This document shows, one piece after another, positions 41,603 through 51,528 of a DNA stretch of 64,000 nucleotides. The DNA comes from Gammaproteobacteria bacterium (GTDB lineage Bacteria; Pseudomonadota; Gammaproteobacteria; Pseudomonadales; Pseudomonadaceae), in the NCBI GenBank assembly GCA_012728315.1, contig JAAYFI010000065.1, forward strand, positions 81,112 to 145,111, read 5' to 3'. The notes under the pieces are model-generated. The model did no database searches, was not told the origin of the DNA, and saw only the letters and a program-made list of their open reading frames with translations. The translations under genes and the position numbers were made by a program. Position 1 is the stretch's first letter. Each line of letters opens with the position of its first letter.

Positions 41603-43226
41603 TGTATACAGCCACTTGATTGCGCCCTGCATGCTTCGCTGCATATAAAGCCTGATCCGCAAGCGCGGCAAGCTGGGCGCTATCAAGCTGACCATCATAG
41701 AGCACCACGCCCGCACTAAAGGTACAACTCAATTCTTGCCCCTGCTCTGAAAAACGCACCTCTGAAAATCGCTGACGAATCTCATTCATCACTTGCCGCG
41801 CAGAAGACACATCTGTATTAGGTAAAATCACCGCAAACTCTTCACCACCATAACGACCAATATAATCAGTACGGCGTAGGCGTTGCTTCAGAAACAATGC
41901 CAAACTTTTAATCACTTTATCGCCCATGGGATGGCCGTAACTGTCATTGACGTGCTTAAAGTGGTCAATATCAATCATAACAAAACAAAGCGCTGTGCCA
42001 GTCTTTTGCGCTCGGCTACAGGCATCGTCCAGCAGTTGCAGAATATGGGTGTGATTATACAAGCCGGTTAAGCTGTCACAGACAATACGTGCTTTTAAGT
42101 CGCGCGCACGAGCAGCTCGGTTACGTACGGTAGCGACCAAATGCCGAGACTTTACCGGTTTCATTAAAAAGTCATCCGCCCCTTCGCTCATCGCATCAAG
42201 CTGCTTATCTAAATCATCTTCAGCGGATAAGTAAATAATCGGCACACCCACAAAACGATCATTATGGCGAATCACTTTAGCCAGCTCAGGGCCACTACAT
42301 TGCGGCATATACATATCAAGAATAATCAGATCAGGATTAAAATCTAACAACTCTGCTAAAGCTAAAGTAGGATCGGTGATGATACGGGTCACTATGCCTG
42401 CCGCATTTAGCATGCGTTCAGTAAATAGCGCCTGCGCTTTAGAGTCATCTACGACCAGCACTCGATAGGGCTCGGTTTGCGTGACCGAGGTCAAGGCTTC
42501 AATTTTCTCCAACACATTGGCGGCTTCGATATCACCTGTAAAAAAAGCCTGCCCACCAACGCGTACCGCAGCTAAGCGTACTTGTGCCGCAACATCAGCT
42601 TGGCTGTAAAACAAGATTGGCACGCTGCTTTCATATTCAGACTGCAAACGCCTTGCCAGCTCAAGCCCATAGTTTTCTGCAAAAAAATCTATATCTATAA
42701 TATTTAACGCTGGATGGCGCTTGGTCATTGCGGCTAAAAGCCCAGCCCCATCAGTGAACACACATACTTGCAAATAAAATGACTGCAATTGTGCTGCTAA
42801 GTGTTGCGCTTGCTCGGCAGATTGCAAGGCAATATAGATCGGCTTACGCAGCATAGTGGGCAAGAATATCTGACCGATACCCTCCCCTTGGCGCAGGCCT
42901 GTTTGTAAAAGCTGCTGCAACAACTGCGTCATGGTTTCAATGGTGGCACTGCTTAAGCGGTTGCCATTGCCTTCAATCGCCAGCAAAACGTCAAGCAGTT
43001 GCGTAGCAATATCAACATGAACTGGCTGCTCAAAACGTTCGGCATAGCGCAACAAACGTTGCGCAGCCTCGCGCATCTCAACAAGCTCCTGCTGCCCCCA
43101 TTGCGTGCTGCTCAAATTTTGCCACAGCTCAAGCACAAGCCGCGCTTGATTGATCACCCGCTGCGCGAAATGCTGTTTTAAGCGCTGTAGACTTTGCGCT
43201 GGGTTGCCTGTCATATTGTTTGCCAC
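41565..43226 (-). CDS. Diguanylate cyclase with two receiver-like domains (GGEEF, RxxD I-site)
   Basis: RVLVVDDSKAQALF...LIILDMYMP; YGGEEFAVILPNT preceded by RRTD I-site. Confidence 0.92.
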   Translation of the reverse strand: MANNMTGNPAQSLQRLKQHFAQRVINQARLVLELWQNLSSTQWGQQELVEMREAAQRLLRYAERFEQPVHVDIATQLLDVLLAIEGNGNRLSSATIETMTQLLQQLLQTGLRQGEGIGQIFLPTMLRKPIYIALQSAEQAQHLAAQLQSFYLQVCVFTDGAGLLAAMTKRHPALNIIDIDFFAENYGLELARRLQSEYESSVPILFYSQADVAAQVRLAAVRVGGQAFFTGDIEAANVLEKIEALTSVTQTEPYRVLVVDDSKAQALFTERMLNAAGIVTRIITDPTLALAELLDFNPDLIILDMYMPQCSGPELAKVIRHNDRFVGVPIIYLSAEDDLDKQLDAMSEGADDFLMKPVKSRHLVATVRNRAARARDLKARIVCDSLTGLYNHTHILQLLDDACSRAQKTGTALCFVMIDIDHFKHVNDSYGHPMGDKVIKSLALFLKQRLRRTDYIGRYGGEEFAVILPNTDVSSARQVMNEIRQRFSEVRFSEQGQELSCTFSAGVVLYDGQLDSAQLAALADQALYAAKHAGRNQVAVYTKAAELPPDAGY

Positions 43227-43508
43227 TCCACTAGCTCACAAGAAACACTGAACTTCACTGTAACCCCATAGCCAATTGCCATCTCATGCCACAATCAATA
43301 TAACCACCATTTAGATGATTGCAACATATAGATGCCGCAGGCCTTGTTAACAGAGTCACAAACAGATTCATTAGGACTCAATCTAAGCGGAGAGGGTAAA
43401 TTCTTCAGCCATGCGCTGCACAACGGGCATGCCATGCTTTATAGTAGAGCGCAGACATACAGCAATCTGCTGCAGGCTGCTAACGAAACATTATAAAAGG
43501 GCTCAAGC

Positions 43509-44606
43509 ATGCTCAATTGGAAAAAACGCACCCGTGACGCTCGCGACCAAGTCAATGACTCTGTTGATGACGTCAAAAGCTATCTCGGCGGTATTTGGTT
43601 TAACCGCACCATTGTTACTGTAGTTGCCGTTTACTTACTGGTAACTCTTATTATTGGCTGGTATTGGAGCCAAGAGCCTGATTTCTTCTCAGTACAAGAG
43701 CACACCCAACAAGCCGCCGAAGCGGCTCAGCGTCCGCTAGCGACCGGCTATACCACAGTGGAAACCCTAAAGCAGGTGGCCACCACCTTATTGGATAAAC
43801 CCGGTGGTTACTTAACCAATGACATCGCTCCTCCAGGCATTTGGCTCGACAATATGCCGTCTTGGGAATATGGCGTATTAGTGCAAATGCGTGATTTATC
43901 TCGCGCACTGCGTAAAGACTTTGCTCGCTCACAGTCACAATCCACCGAAGATGCAGATCTAGCCAAAGCCGAACCGCGCTTTAATTTCGATAATAAAAGC
44001 TGGGTATTACCGGCCACTGAAGATGAATACCGTTTAGGTATTAAGTCTTTGGATCGTTATTTACAGCGTTTAAGTGACCCAGAAAAGTCCAATACACAGT
44101 TCTATGCACGTGCTGACAACCTTAATAACTGGCTCGGCGATGTGGCAACGCGCCTTGGCTCATTGTCACAACGCTTATCCGCGAGCGTCGGCAAAGCACG
44201 CTTAAATATTGAGAACGATCAGGATGAATCAGGCCTGCCAGCCCCTACAGCCGCATCAGCCGGCACCACCGGCACTAAAGAAGCGGTTGAGGAAATTGTG
44301 AAAACACCTTGGCTGCAAATTGATAACGTTTTCTATGAGGCCCGCGGTCAAGCTTGGGCGTTATCACACTTCTTACGCGCCATTGAAATTGACTTTGCTG
44401 ATGTGATTGCCAAGAAAAACGCCACCGTCAGCGTCCGTCAAATCATTCGTGAACTGGAAGCGGCGCAAGAACCCTTGTGGAGTCCGATGATTCTCAACGG
44501 CGATGGCTACGGTGTTTTGGCTAACCACTCATTGGTGATGGCCAACTATATCTCCCGCGCTAACGCAGCGATCATCGAGCTGCGCCAACTGCTGTCACAA
44601 GGCTAA
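43509..44606 (+). CDS. DUF2333 family protein
   Basis: N-terminal TM, single long ORF matching the remembered DUF2333 pattern (MLNWKKRTRDA...GGIWFNRTIVTVVAVYLLVTLIIGWYWSQEPDFF). Confidence 0.75.
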   Translation: MLNWKKRTRDARDQVNDSVDDVKSYLGGIWFNRTIVTVVAVYLLVTLIIGWYWSQEPDFFSVQEHTQQAAEAAQRPLATGYTTVETLKQVATTLLDKPGGYLTNDIAPPGIWLDNMPSWEYGVLVQMRDLSRALRKDFARSQSQSTEDADLAKAEPRFNFDNKSWVLPATEDEYRLGIKSLDRYLQRLSDPEKSNTQFYARADNLNNWLGDVATRLGSLSQRLSASVGKARLNIENDQDESGLPAPTAASAGTTGTKEAVEEIVKTPWLQIDNVFYEARGQAWALSHFLRAIEIDFADVIAKKNATVSVRQIIRELEAAQEPLWSPMILNGDGYGVLANHSLVMANYISRANAAIIELRQLLSQG

Positions 44607-44613
44607 CGCCAAC

Positions 44614-44651
44614 CAGCCAGCCGTAATACTGCAAGGTGCGACGGCTGGCTG
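44614..44651 (+). other. Perfect 11-bp stem hairpin after the DUF2333 gene
   Basis: CAGCCAGCCGT...ACGGCTGGCTG. Confidence 0.55.
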
Positions 44652-44711
44652 ATGACACGTGACCCGTGCACCTTTTAACACAACCACTCAGCCACTCAAT
44701 AACCAGCACCT

Positions 44712-44773
44712 ATAAAAAAGCCCCAAATAAACCTGCGCAGGTTGCCGCAGGCTGATTTGAGGCTTTTTTTTAT
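44712..44773. terminator. Bidirectional terminator between convergent genes
   Basis: TATAAAAAAGCCcCAAAT ... ATTTGaGGCTTTTTTTTATA. Confidence 0.85.
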
Positions 44774-44787
44774 AGCACGACTGCCGA

Positions 44788-45609
44788 CTAGCAGTTTTTC
44801 CACTGTGCTTTACGCTTCTCTAAAAACGCACTGACCCCTTCAGTGGTATCTTGTGCATCAAATAAATCCACAAAAGCTTCTCGCTCAGCTGGCAGCCAAT
44901 GATCGGGCGCCTGGGTACGCGCCCCTTGAATTAAAGGCTTGATCGTGCGCACCGCAACCGGACTTTGCTGACCGACTTTCCCGGCGAGAGCTAAAGCCGC
45001 GCTCAACGCTTCACCTTTAGCGACAACTTCTTCCACAAGGCCAATACGCTCAGCAGTGCGTGCATCAACACGCTCACCGCATAAAATCATGCGTTTTGCC
45101 CAGCCTTCGCCCACAAGCCAAGAGAGCTTTTGGGTACCGCCAGCACAGGGCAATAAACCCACAGTCGCTTCAGGCAACGCCATTTGCGCCTGCTCTTCTG
45201 CAATACGGATATCACAGGCTAAGGCGCACTCCAAACCACCGCCCATGGCATAGCCATTAATCGCCGCAATAGTGACGCCACGGTAATTACTTAAAGCTTC
45301 AAACGCCTCGCCAAAACGGCGCGCCATAGTCCGCGCTACGGCTTTATCACCACTGGCAAATAGCTTTAGATCAGCGCCAGCACTAAAAAACTTCTCACCC
45401 GCACCGGTCACCACTAAGGCATAAATATCTTTATCTTCATTCAGATGCTCGATCAGCTGCTTAACGCCCTGCAACATATCCGCATCCCAAGTGTTGGCCG
45501 ATGGATTGTTAAGGGTTAATAAAGCGGTATGTCCATGCACTTCCACCACCAGCTTATCGCTCAACTGAAGGTGCTGCGCTTTTTGATACACTTCTACTGC
45601 ATTTGACAT
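44788..45609 (-). CDS. Enoyl-CoA hydratase/isomerase
   Basis: VVTGAGEKFFSAGADLKLF, AAINGYAMGGGLECALACDIRIAEEQAQMALPEATVGLLPCAGGTQKL. Confidence 0.92.
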   Translation of the reverse strand: MSNAVEVYQKAQHLQLSDKLVVEVHGHTALLTLNNPSANTWDADMLQGVKQLIEHLNEDKDIYALVVTGAGEKFFSAGADLKLFASGDKAVARTMARRFGEAFEALSNYRGVTIAAINGYAMGGGLECALACDIRIAEEQAQMALPEATVGLLPCAGGTQKLSWLVGEGWAKRMILCGERVDARTAERIGLVEEVVAKGEALSAALALAGKVGQQSPVAVRTIKPLIQGARTQAPDHWLPAEREAFVDLFDAQDTTEGVSAFLEKRKAQWKNC

Positions 45610-45666
45610 AAGTTCAATTCCTCTAAAATCAATAGGTAAAAGCCTCTTACCCCATTAATAGCTGCG

Positions 45667-46857
45667 TTAGGTGAGCATTTCAATGGCCACTGCGGTTGCT
45701 TCACCACCACCAATACAAATGGCTGCCACGCCAAAACGTTTATTCTTTTGCTGCAAAGCCGACAGCAAAGTCACCAAGATACGCGCTCCCGATGCACCAA
45801 TGGGGTGACCCAAAGCGCATGCGCCACCATGCACATTGACTTTGTCTGCGGGTAAATCCAACTCACGCATGGCAATCATAGTCACCACGGCAAACGCCTC
45901 ATTAATTTCAAATAAGTCCACTTGATCTAAGCTCCAACCTGTACGCGCCAACAGTTTATTGATCGCGCCCACCGGGGCTGTAGTAAACAAATGTGGAGCG
46001 GCGGCATAAGCACTGTGTCCGCGGATCACCGCTAGCGCCGTTAAGCCACGTTGCTGTGCTTCACTTTGGCGCATCAAAACCAATGCCGCGGCACCATCAG
46101 AAATCGAACTGGAGTTGGCCGCAGTCACGGTACCTTCTTTACGAAAGGCCGGACGCAGTTGAGCAATTTTATTAGGGTCAGCTTTAGGCGGTTGCTCATC
46201 TTCACTGACAATCAGGCTACCATGGCGCTGCGCCACCTCAACCGCCACTACTTCTTGATTAAAGTAGCCCGCGGTAATCGCGTGCTGCGCACGCTGCAGT
46301 GATTGCACCGCAAACGCATCTTGCTGTTCACGGGTAAAACCATAAGCTTGAGCACTATCCTCGGCAAAGGTACCCATTAAACGGCCTTTATCGTAGGCAT
46401 CTTCAAGACCATCCATAAACATATGATCAATGACTTTGCCATGCCCCATGCGATAACCCGCACGCGCTTTATCTAACAAATAAGGGGCATTGGACATGCT
46501 TTCCATGCCACCGGCTACCACCACATCCACCGAGCCCGCCAAGAGCGCATCATGAGCCATAATCACCGTCTGCATACCCGAGCCACACATTTTATTCACT
46601 GTGCTGCATACCGTATGCTCAGCCAATCCCGCACCCAGTGCTGCTTGCCGAGCGGGAGCCTGACCTAAACCTGCGGGCAGCACACAACCAAACATCACCT
46701 CTTGCACCGCCTCAGGCTCCAGCTTAGCGCGCACCACTGCGGCTTTAATTGCCGCAGCGCCTAATTCAGGCGCCGTCAACGGCTGCAGCGCGCCCTGAAA
46801 GCCACCCATAGGAGTACGCGCGACACTGACAATCACCACAGGATCATGCTGACTCAT
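45667..46857 (-). CDS. Acetyl-CoA C-acyltransferase (thiolase)
   Basis: VCSTVNKMCGSGMQTV, NVHGGACALGHPIGASGARILVTLL, CIGGGEATA. Confidence 0.95.
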   Translation of the reverse strand: MSQHDPVVIVSVARTPMGGFQGALQPLTAPELGAAAIKAAVVRAKLEPEAVQEVMFGCVLPAGLGQAPARQAALGAGLAEHTVCSTVNKMCGSGMQTVIMAHDALLAGSVDVVVAGGMESMSNAPYLLDKARAGYRMGHGKVIDHMFMDGLEDAYDKGRLMGTFAEDSAQAYGFTREQQDAFAVQSLQRAQHAITAGYFNQEVVAVEVAQRHGSLIVSEDEQPPKADPNKIAQLRPAFRKEGTVTAANSSSISDGAAALVLMRQSEAQQRGLTALAVIRGHSAYAAAPHLFTTAPVGAINKLLARTGWSLDQVDLFEINEAFAVVTMIAMRELDLPADKVNVHGGACALGHPIGASGARILVTLLSALQQKNKRFGVAAICIGGGEATAVAIEMLT

Positions 46858-47625
46858 TTACTTAACTCCCATACGTAAAGCACCATCCAAGCGAATCACC
46901 TCGCCATTTAACATGGTATTTTCAATAATATGCTGAACCAAAGCCGCATACTCATCAGGCTTGCCTAAGCGCGCTGGAAATGGCACATCCGCACACAATC
47001 CCGCGCGCACTTCTTCAGTCATCCCAGCCATCATCGGGGTCTCAAATACACCTGGGGCAATGGTCATCACCCGAATACCATAGCGTGCTAACTCGCGTGC
47101 CGCTGGTAAAGTTAAACTGACAATGGCGCCTTTAGAGGCCGCATAAGCAGCCTGCCCCAGCTGACCATCGTAAGCGGCAATCGAAGCGGTATTGATCACC
47201 ACACCACGCTCACCCTGTTCGTTGGGTTGATTATTAGCCATGATCTGCGCGGTTAAACGCAGCATATTAAAGCTCCCCACCACATTAATTTGCAGTACGC
47301 GAGAAAAGTCCTCTAAAGGATGTGGAGCGTTGCGCCCTAAAATACGTTGCGCCCCGACCACACCAGCACAGTTGATGAGGCCATGTAAGCCACCAAAACG
47401 TTCAACCGCGGCATCCAGTGCATGTTGCACTTGCTCGGCATCACAAATATCGCAGGCAATGCCCAGCGCATGCTTGCCCAACCGCTGCGCCTGCGCCTCA
47501 ACAGCCTCTTGATTGATATCCAGCAACACCACTGAAGCGCCTTGAGTCAGCAAGTGCTGAGCACTGGCAGCGCCCAGCCCAGAGGCGCCACCGGTGATCA
47601 CAAATGTATGTTCTGCTATGTGCAT
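46858..47625 (-). CDS. SDR-family 3-hydroxyacyl-CoA dehydrogenase
   Basis: VITGGASGLGAASAQHLL, YAASKGAIVSLTLPAARELARYGIRVMTIAPGVFETPMM (HSD10-type). Confidence 0.9.
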   Translation of the reverse strand: MHIAEHTFVITGGASGLGAASAQHLLTQGASVVLLDINQEAVEAQAQRLGKHALGIACDICDAEQVQHALDAAVERFGGLHGLINCAGVVGAQRILGRNAPHPLEDFSRVLQINVVGSFNMLRLTAQIMANNQPNEQGERGVVINTASIAAYDGQLGQAAYAASKGAIVSLTLPAARELARYGIRVMTIAPGVFETPMMAGMTEEVRAGLCADVPFPARLGKPDEYAALVQHIIENTMLNGEVIRLDGALRMGVK

Positions 47626-47640
47626 AAAACACCCTTAAAA

Positions 47641-49323
47641 TTAACAGGCGGCTTGTTTAGCCTGCTTTTGCTCATTGTATTTATTGATTTCATTGATGCG
47701 CAAAATAAAGCGTTGCACTTTGCCACTTGGGGTTTTTGGCAACTCATCAGGAAATTCAATCTCGCGGGGATAAGCGTGCGCCGCTAAACGATTACGCACA
47801 TGTATACGCAACTCTTCTGCCAGTTCTGCGGTACCTTGATAACCGTCCTGCAAAATCACAAAGGCTTTAATGATTTCGTTACGTTGCGCATCAGGCTTAC
47901 CCACAACTGCCGCCTCAATCACCGCGGGGTGCTCTAACAAGGCGCTTTCAACATCAAAAGGCCCGACTCGATAACCTGAGGTACTGATCACATCATCTGA
48001 GCGCCCTACAAAGCTGATGCTGCCATCAGTGTTAAGCTCAGCTGTATCTCCAGTTAAATAGTAACGGCCTTTGAATGACGTGGTTTCCATGCCCTTGTAG
48101 CCGTTAAACCAGAACATCGGCGAGCGCTCAACATCAACTGACAAAATACCCGGCACACCGGCAGGCAACTCTTCGAGCGTCTCCTCATCCACGACCACTA
48201 CGCGATGGCCTGGCGAAGCATAACCGGCCGCGCCCATGTGCAATGGGTGTTCTAAATTATGGTGATTACACAGCACCATCCCCATCTCGGTTTGCCCGTA
48301 ATGGTCATTAATAGCCACATCTAAGTGTTCTCTAAACCAGCGAATCACCTCAGGATTAAGCGGCTCGCCGGCACTGCTGACCACGCGCAACTGCCCCTTC
48401 CATTGATCCGCTACTTTGACGCCGGCGGCAATCAACATACGAAACACCGTGGGTGCGCCAGCTAGATTATTAACATTGTATTTTTTCGCGATCTCTAAGC
48501 AACGATCTAGATTAAATAGACCATCCACTGAGAGCACTGGCAGCCCCATTGACATCGGCCCGGTAATTGCAAAGTACAAACCATAGGCCCAGCCCGGATC
48601 TGCCACGTTCCAAAATGAGTCTTCAGCACGCAAACCCACCGCATCAATCATATAACGCTGGAACGCCACTATCGCACGCAAAGGGACCTCTAACGGCTTG
48701 GCTAAACCTGTAGTGCCAGAGGTAAACATCAGCAAAAACGGATCATCACCGCTGCGCATAACAGGCGCGAAATCCGTAGATAAATCAGCAATCGCTGGCC
48801 AAAAATCATGATCTCCGTCTTCTAAGCCTGCGCCTTGAGCATCCGTTACCGTCATAATAGCTGGGCAGTGTTCAACATCCAGCAGCTTGCTACGGTTGGC
48901 GGCATCGCTGACCACCAGCTTGGCGGCTGAAGTCTGCAGTCGATGCTCAATCGCTTTAGGTCCAAAGGCGGTAAACAGAGGCTGATAAATCGCACCGACC
49001 CGCCATGTGCCTAAAATAGTCACCAGCAAAGCATGGCCACGCGGTAATAGACCTGCGACCACATCACCGGCTTGAATGCCTTGCTGGGTTAAATAATGAG
49101 CAAACTGTGCGGCTTGATCGCGCAGCTCAGCATAGCTGTGTTGACTGGAGCTGCCATCGGCATTCTCTTGAATTAATGCCACAGCGTCGCTTGCTGCATG
49201 GCGATCACAGCATTCATAGCACGCATTCATTGCAGCAAAGGTGCCGCTAATGGCTTGGCTCACAGTACTGTCAAAATCAAAGCTCTGTGAGGCTTGAAAA
49301 TAGTCACGTTTTACTGGGTTCAT
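47641..49323 (-). CDS. AMP-dependent acyl-CoA synthetase
   Basis: LLMFTSGTTGLAKPLEVP, YYLTGDTAELNTDGSISFVGRSDDVISTSGYRVGPFDVE, PKTPSGKVQRF. Confidence 0.94.
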   Translation of the reverse strand: MNPVKRDYFQASQSFDFDSTVSQAISGTFAAMNACYECCDRHAASDAVALIQENADGSSSQHSYAELRDQAAQFAHYLTQQGIQAGDVVAGLLPRGHALLVTILGTWRVGAIYQPLFTAFGPKAIEHRLQTSAAKLVVSDAANRSKLLDVEHCPAIMTVTDAQGAGLEDGDHDFWPAIADLSTDFAPVMRSGDDPFLLMFTSGTTGLAKPLEVPLRAIVAFQRYMIDAVGLRAEDSFWNVADPGWAYGLYFAITGPMSMGLPVLSVDGLFNLDRCLEIAKKYNVNNLAGAPTVFRMLIAAGVKVADQWKGQLRVVSSAGEPLNPEVIRWFREHLDVAINDHYGQTEMGMVLCNHHNLEHPLHMGAAGYASPGHRVVVVDEETLEELPAGVPGILSVDVERSPMFWFNGYKGMETTSFKGRYYLTGDTAELNTDGSISFVGRSDDVISTSGYRVGPFDVESALLEHPAVIEAAVVGKPDAQRNEIIKAFVILQDGYQGTAELAEELRIHVRNRLAAHAYPREIEFPDELPKTPSGKVQRFILRINEINKYNEQKQAKQAAC

Positions 49324-49440
49324 GGCACGCTCCAACTTTTATTATTGTTGACATTGCAAGGTACACGCCTTGATAGTCAGCTTGAGCCTACCCCAGAAGC
49401 AATAGCAAAATCTCTCAAACTGCTTGAACGTTTTTGCCAA

Positions 49441-50463
49441 TTATTTATTTTTATCTAACAGGATTGCACGGTAATGACTGGGCTGTGTGCCTGTCCATTT
49501 GCGAAACGCCTTGTAAAAGGTGCTCACATCGGCAAAGCCTAAAGCGGAGGCGATATCGACAAAAGTATAATGTTCATCGGCCAACCATTTAACGGCTAAC
49601 GAACTGCGCACAGCATCCTTAAGCCGCTGATAACTTTGACCTTCTTCATTCAAGCGGCGCCGTAAAGTGGAAACAGACATAAATAAATCAGCAGCCAAGC
49701 CCACAGCGTCAGGCCAGCTTTTTGGATCGCTACGCAAAAGTGTGCGACGAATCTGACTGCTCAAGCTCTGTTCATCCCGGTATTTGACCATGATGTTATC
49801 TGGGGCATGGCGCAAAAAGCGTTGCAAGTCTTCGGCGGAGCGCCGAACCGGCACAGCTAATACATCGGCAGAAAACAATATTTTAGATTGTCGACAATCG
49901 AAGCGTAAGTTGTCTGAAAACATCACGCGATAATCATCAATAAAGTCCGGTGTAGCACTGCGCACATCAACCGACAATAACGGAATCCTTTGATTCGCTA
50001 GCCAGCAGGTTAGACCGTGTACATACATCCAAAAGGTGAAGTAAGTAAATGCACGCGCAGGCTGTGCACTGTCTTCGCGCAACACCACAGCGGCCATACT
50101 CTGCTGGGTACGCAGCACCGCCCGTTTATCAGCAAACACCAAGCCAAGAAACTGCAGCGCCACATCCAAACCCTGCCCTACCGTAGGTTGCTGCGCCGCT
50201 ATACTGCACATAAAAGCAAAACTACCTGGGCGCATCGTGCGCTGATCCATCAGAAAAAACTCATCCTGGATGGTACGGCGCAAGCGCCGCCAAAACCGCG
50301 CATAATGCTTGACGGGCACACGCTCTGCATCCTCACGCATCACCTGCGCATCAAAAGGCGTGCCATTTAATAAATCCTCCAGCGCCCAACCTTGCTGCAA
50401 GGGAGCATAGAGTGCTTCACGCACCATCACTGCCGATACGGTTCCCGAGCGCGACATGCCCAT
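49441..50463 (-). CDS. AraC family transcriptional regulator (Arabinose_bd + HTH_18)
   Basis: Length, C-terminal SVSTLRRRLNEEGQSYQRLKDAVRSSLAVKWL...DIASALGFADVSTFYKAFRKWTGTQPSHYR. Confidence 0.92.
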   Translation of the reverse strand: MGMSRSGTVSAVMVREALYAPLQQGWALEDLLNGTPFDAQVMREDAERVPVKHYARFWRRLRRTIQDEFFLMDQRTMRPGSFAFMCSIAAQQPTVGQGLDVALQFLGLVFADKRAVLRTQQSMAAVVLREDSAQPARAFTYFTFWMYVHGLTCWLANQRIPLLSVDVRSATPDFIDDYRVMFSDNLRFDCRQSKILFSADVLAVPVRRSAEDLQRFLRHAPDNIMVKYRDEQSLSSQIRRTLLRSDPKSWPDAVGLAADLFMSVSTLRRRLNEEGQSYQRLKDAVRSSLAVKWLADEHYTFVDIASALGFADVSTFYKAFRKWTGTQPSHYRAILLDKNK

Positions 50464-50464
50464 C

Positions 50465-51376
50465 TTAAATCTCCTTGGTCTCACGGCTCTGTGGTAAGAG
50501 CACATCCTGTTGTGTGGCTGCCTGTTCACGCAGAAAGTTCCACGCCGTGCGCATACGCGCAATATCCTTAAGCTCTATGGGCATTAACATCCAAAACGTT
50601 CGCGTAAAACTCACTTGATCAGCCAGTACCCGCTGTAAGCGTGGTTCTTTGCAAGCGGCAAAGGCCGGCAAGATCGCTAAACCAGCCCCTGCTGCCACGG
50701 CCTGCTGCTGGGCCAAGATACTGGTACTGCGCAAATTGGCTTGATTGGTTTTAACCAGCTCGTCTAAAAAAACCAACTCTTTACTGAAAAGCAAATCATC
50801 CACATAGGTCACAAAACGATGCTCGGTTAATTGCTCGCGATGAGTAATGGCTGGGTGCTGAGCCAAATAATCAGCACTGGCATACAGATGCAACGCATAG
50901 TCGGTGAGTCGCGTGATAATAAAAGGGCCACGCTCAGGGCGCTCGAGGGTAATAACAATATCCGCCTCGTTACGCGACAACTGCACAGCCCGTGGCAGCG
51001 CCAGTAAATCCACTTTTAAATGCGGATAAAGCTGCCCCAACTCGACCAACTGCTCAGCCAGCAGCAAGGTACTGTAGCCTTCAGTTGCGCCAATGCGCAC
51101 ATGCCCCGACAGCTGTTCACCCAGATGGGGTAAGGAGTCCGAGATACCTACAAAAGCACTTTCCATCGCTTCCACTTGTGGCAGCAAAGCGCGCCCAGCT
51201 TCAGTGAGCTTGTAGCCTTCATGTTCGCGTAAAAACAAAGGTCGCCCTAGGTTTTTCTCCAAAGCCTGCACTTTGCGCGACACTGTCGTGTGATCAACTC
51301 CCATGCGCCGGGCGGCAATCACTAAGCGCCCAGCTCGAGCCAACTCTAAAAAAAACCGTAACTGTTCCCAATCCAT
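50465..51376 (-). CDS. LysR family transcriptional regulator
   Basis: MDWEQLRFFLELARAGRLVIAARRMGVDHTTVSRKVQALEKNLGRPLF; divergent from mmsA. Confidence 0.93.
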   Translation of the reverse strand: MDWEQLRFFLELARAGRLVIAARRMGVDHTTVSRKVQALEKNLGRPLFLREHEGYKLTEAGRALLPQVEAMESAFVGISDSLPHLGEQLSGHVRIGATEGYSTLLLAEQLVELGQLYPHLKVDLLALPRAVQLSRNEADIVITLERPERGPFIITRLTDYALHLYASADYLAQHPAITHREQLTEHRFVTYVDDLLFSKELVFLDELVKTNQANLRSTSILAQQQAVAAGAGLAILPAFAACKEPRLQRVLADQVSFTRTFWMLMPIELKDIARMRTAWNFLREQAATQQDVLLPQSRETKEI

Positions 51377-51413
51377 AGCGTCCTCATTCAGGGTTTTTAT
51401 AGCGGTGTGCATT

Positions 51414-51434
51414 TTTGCAGAGCATATCTGCAAA
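51414..51434. promoter_or_regulatory. Candidate LysR-type operator between lysR and mmsA
   Basis: TTTGCAGA-gcata-TCTGCAAA, perfect 8-bp inverted repeat containing a T-N11-A box. Confidence 0.6.
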
Positions 51435-51528
51435 CCAAAGGGTTGTCGCAAGCAAAAATGCACTGCTAGCATGAAACCACATCGAGAGAGTCAAACACAA
51501 AAATAATTTCAGACTGAGGCGTACCGAT

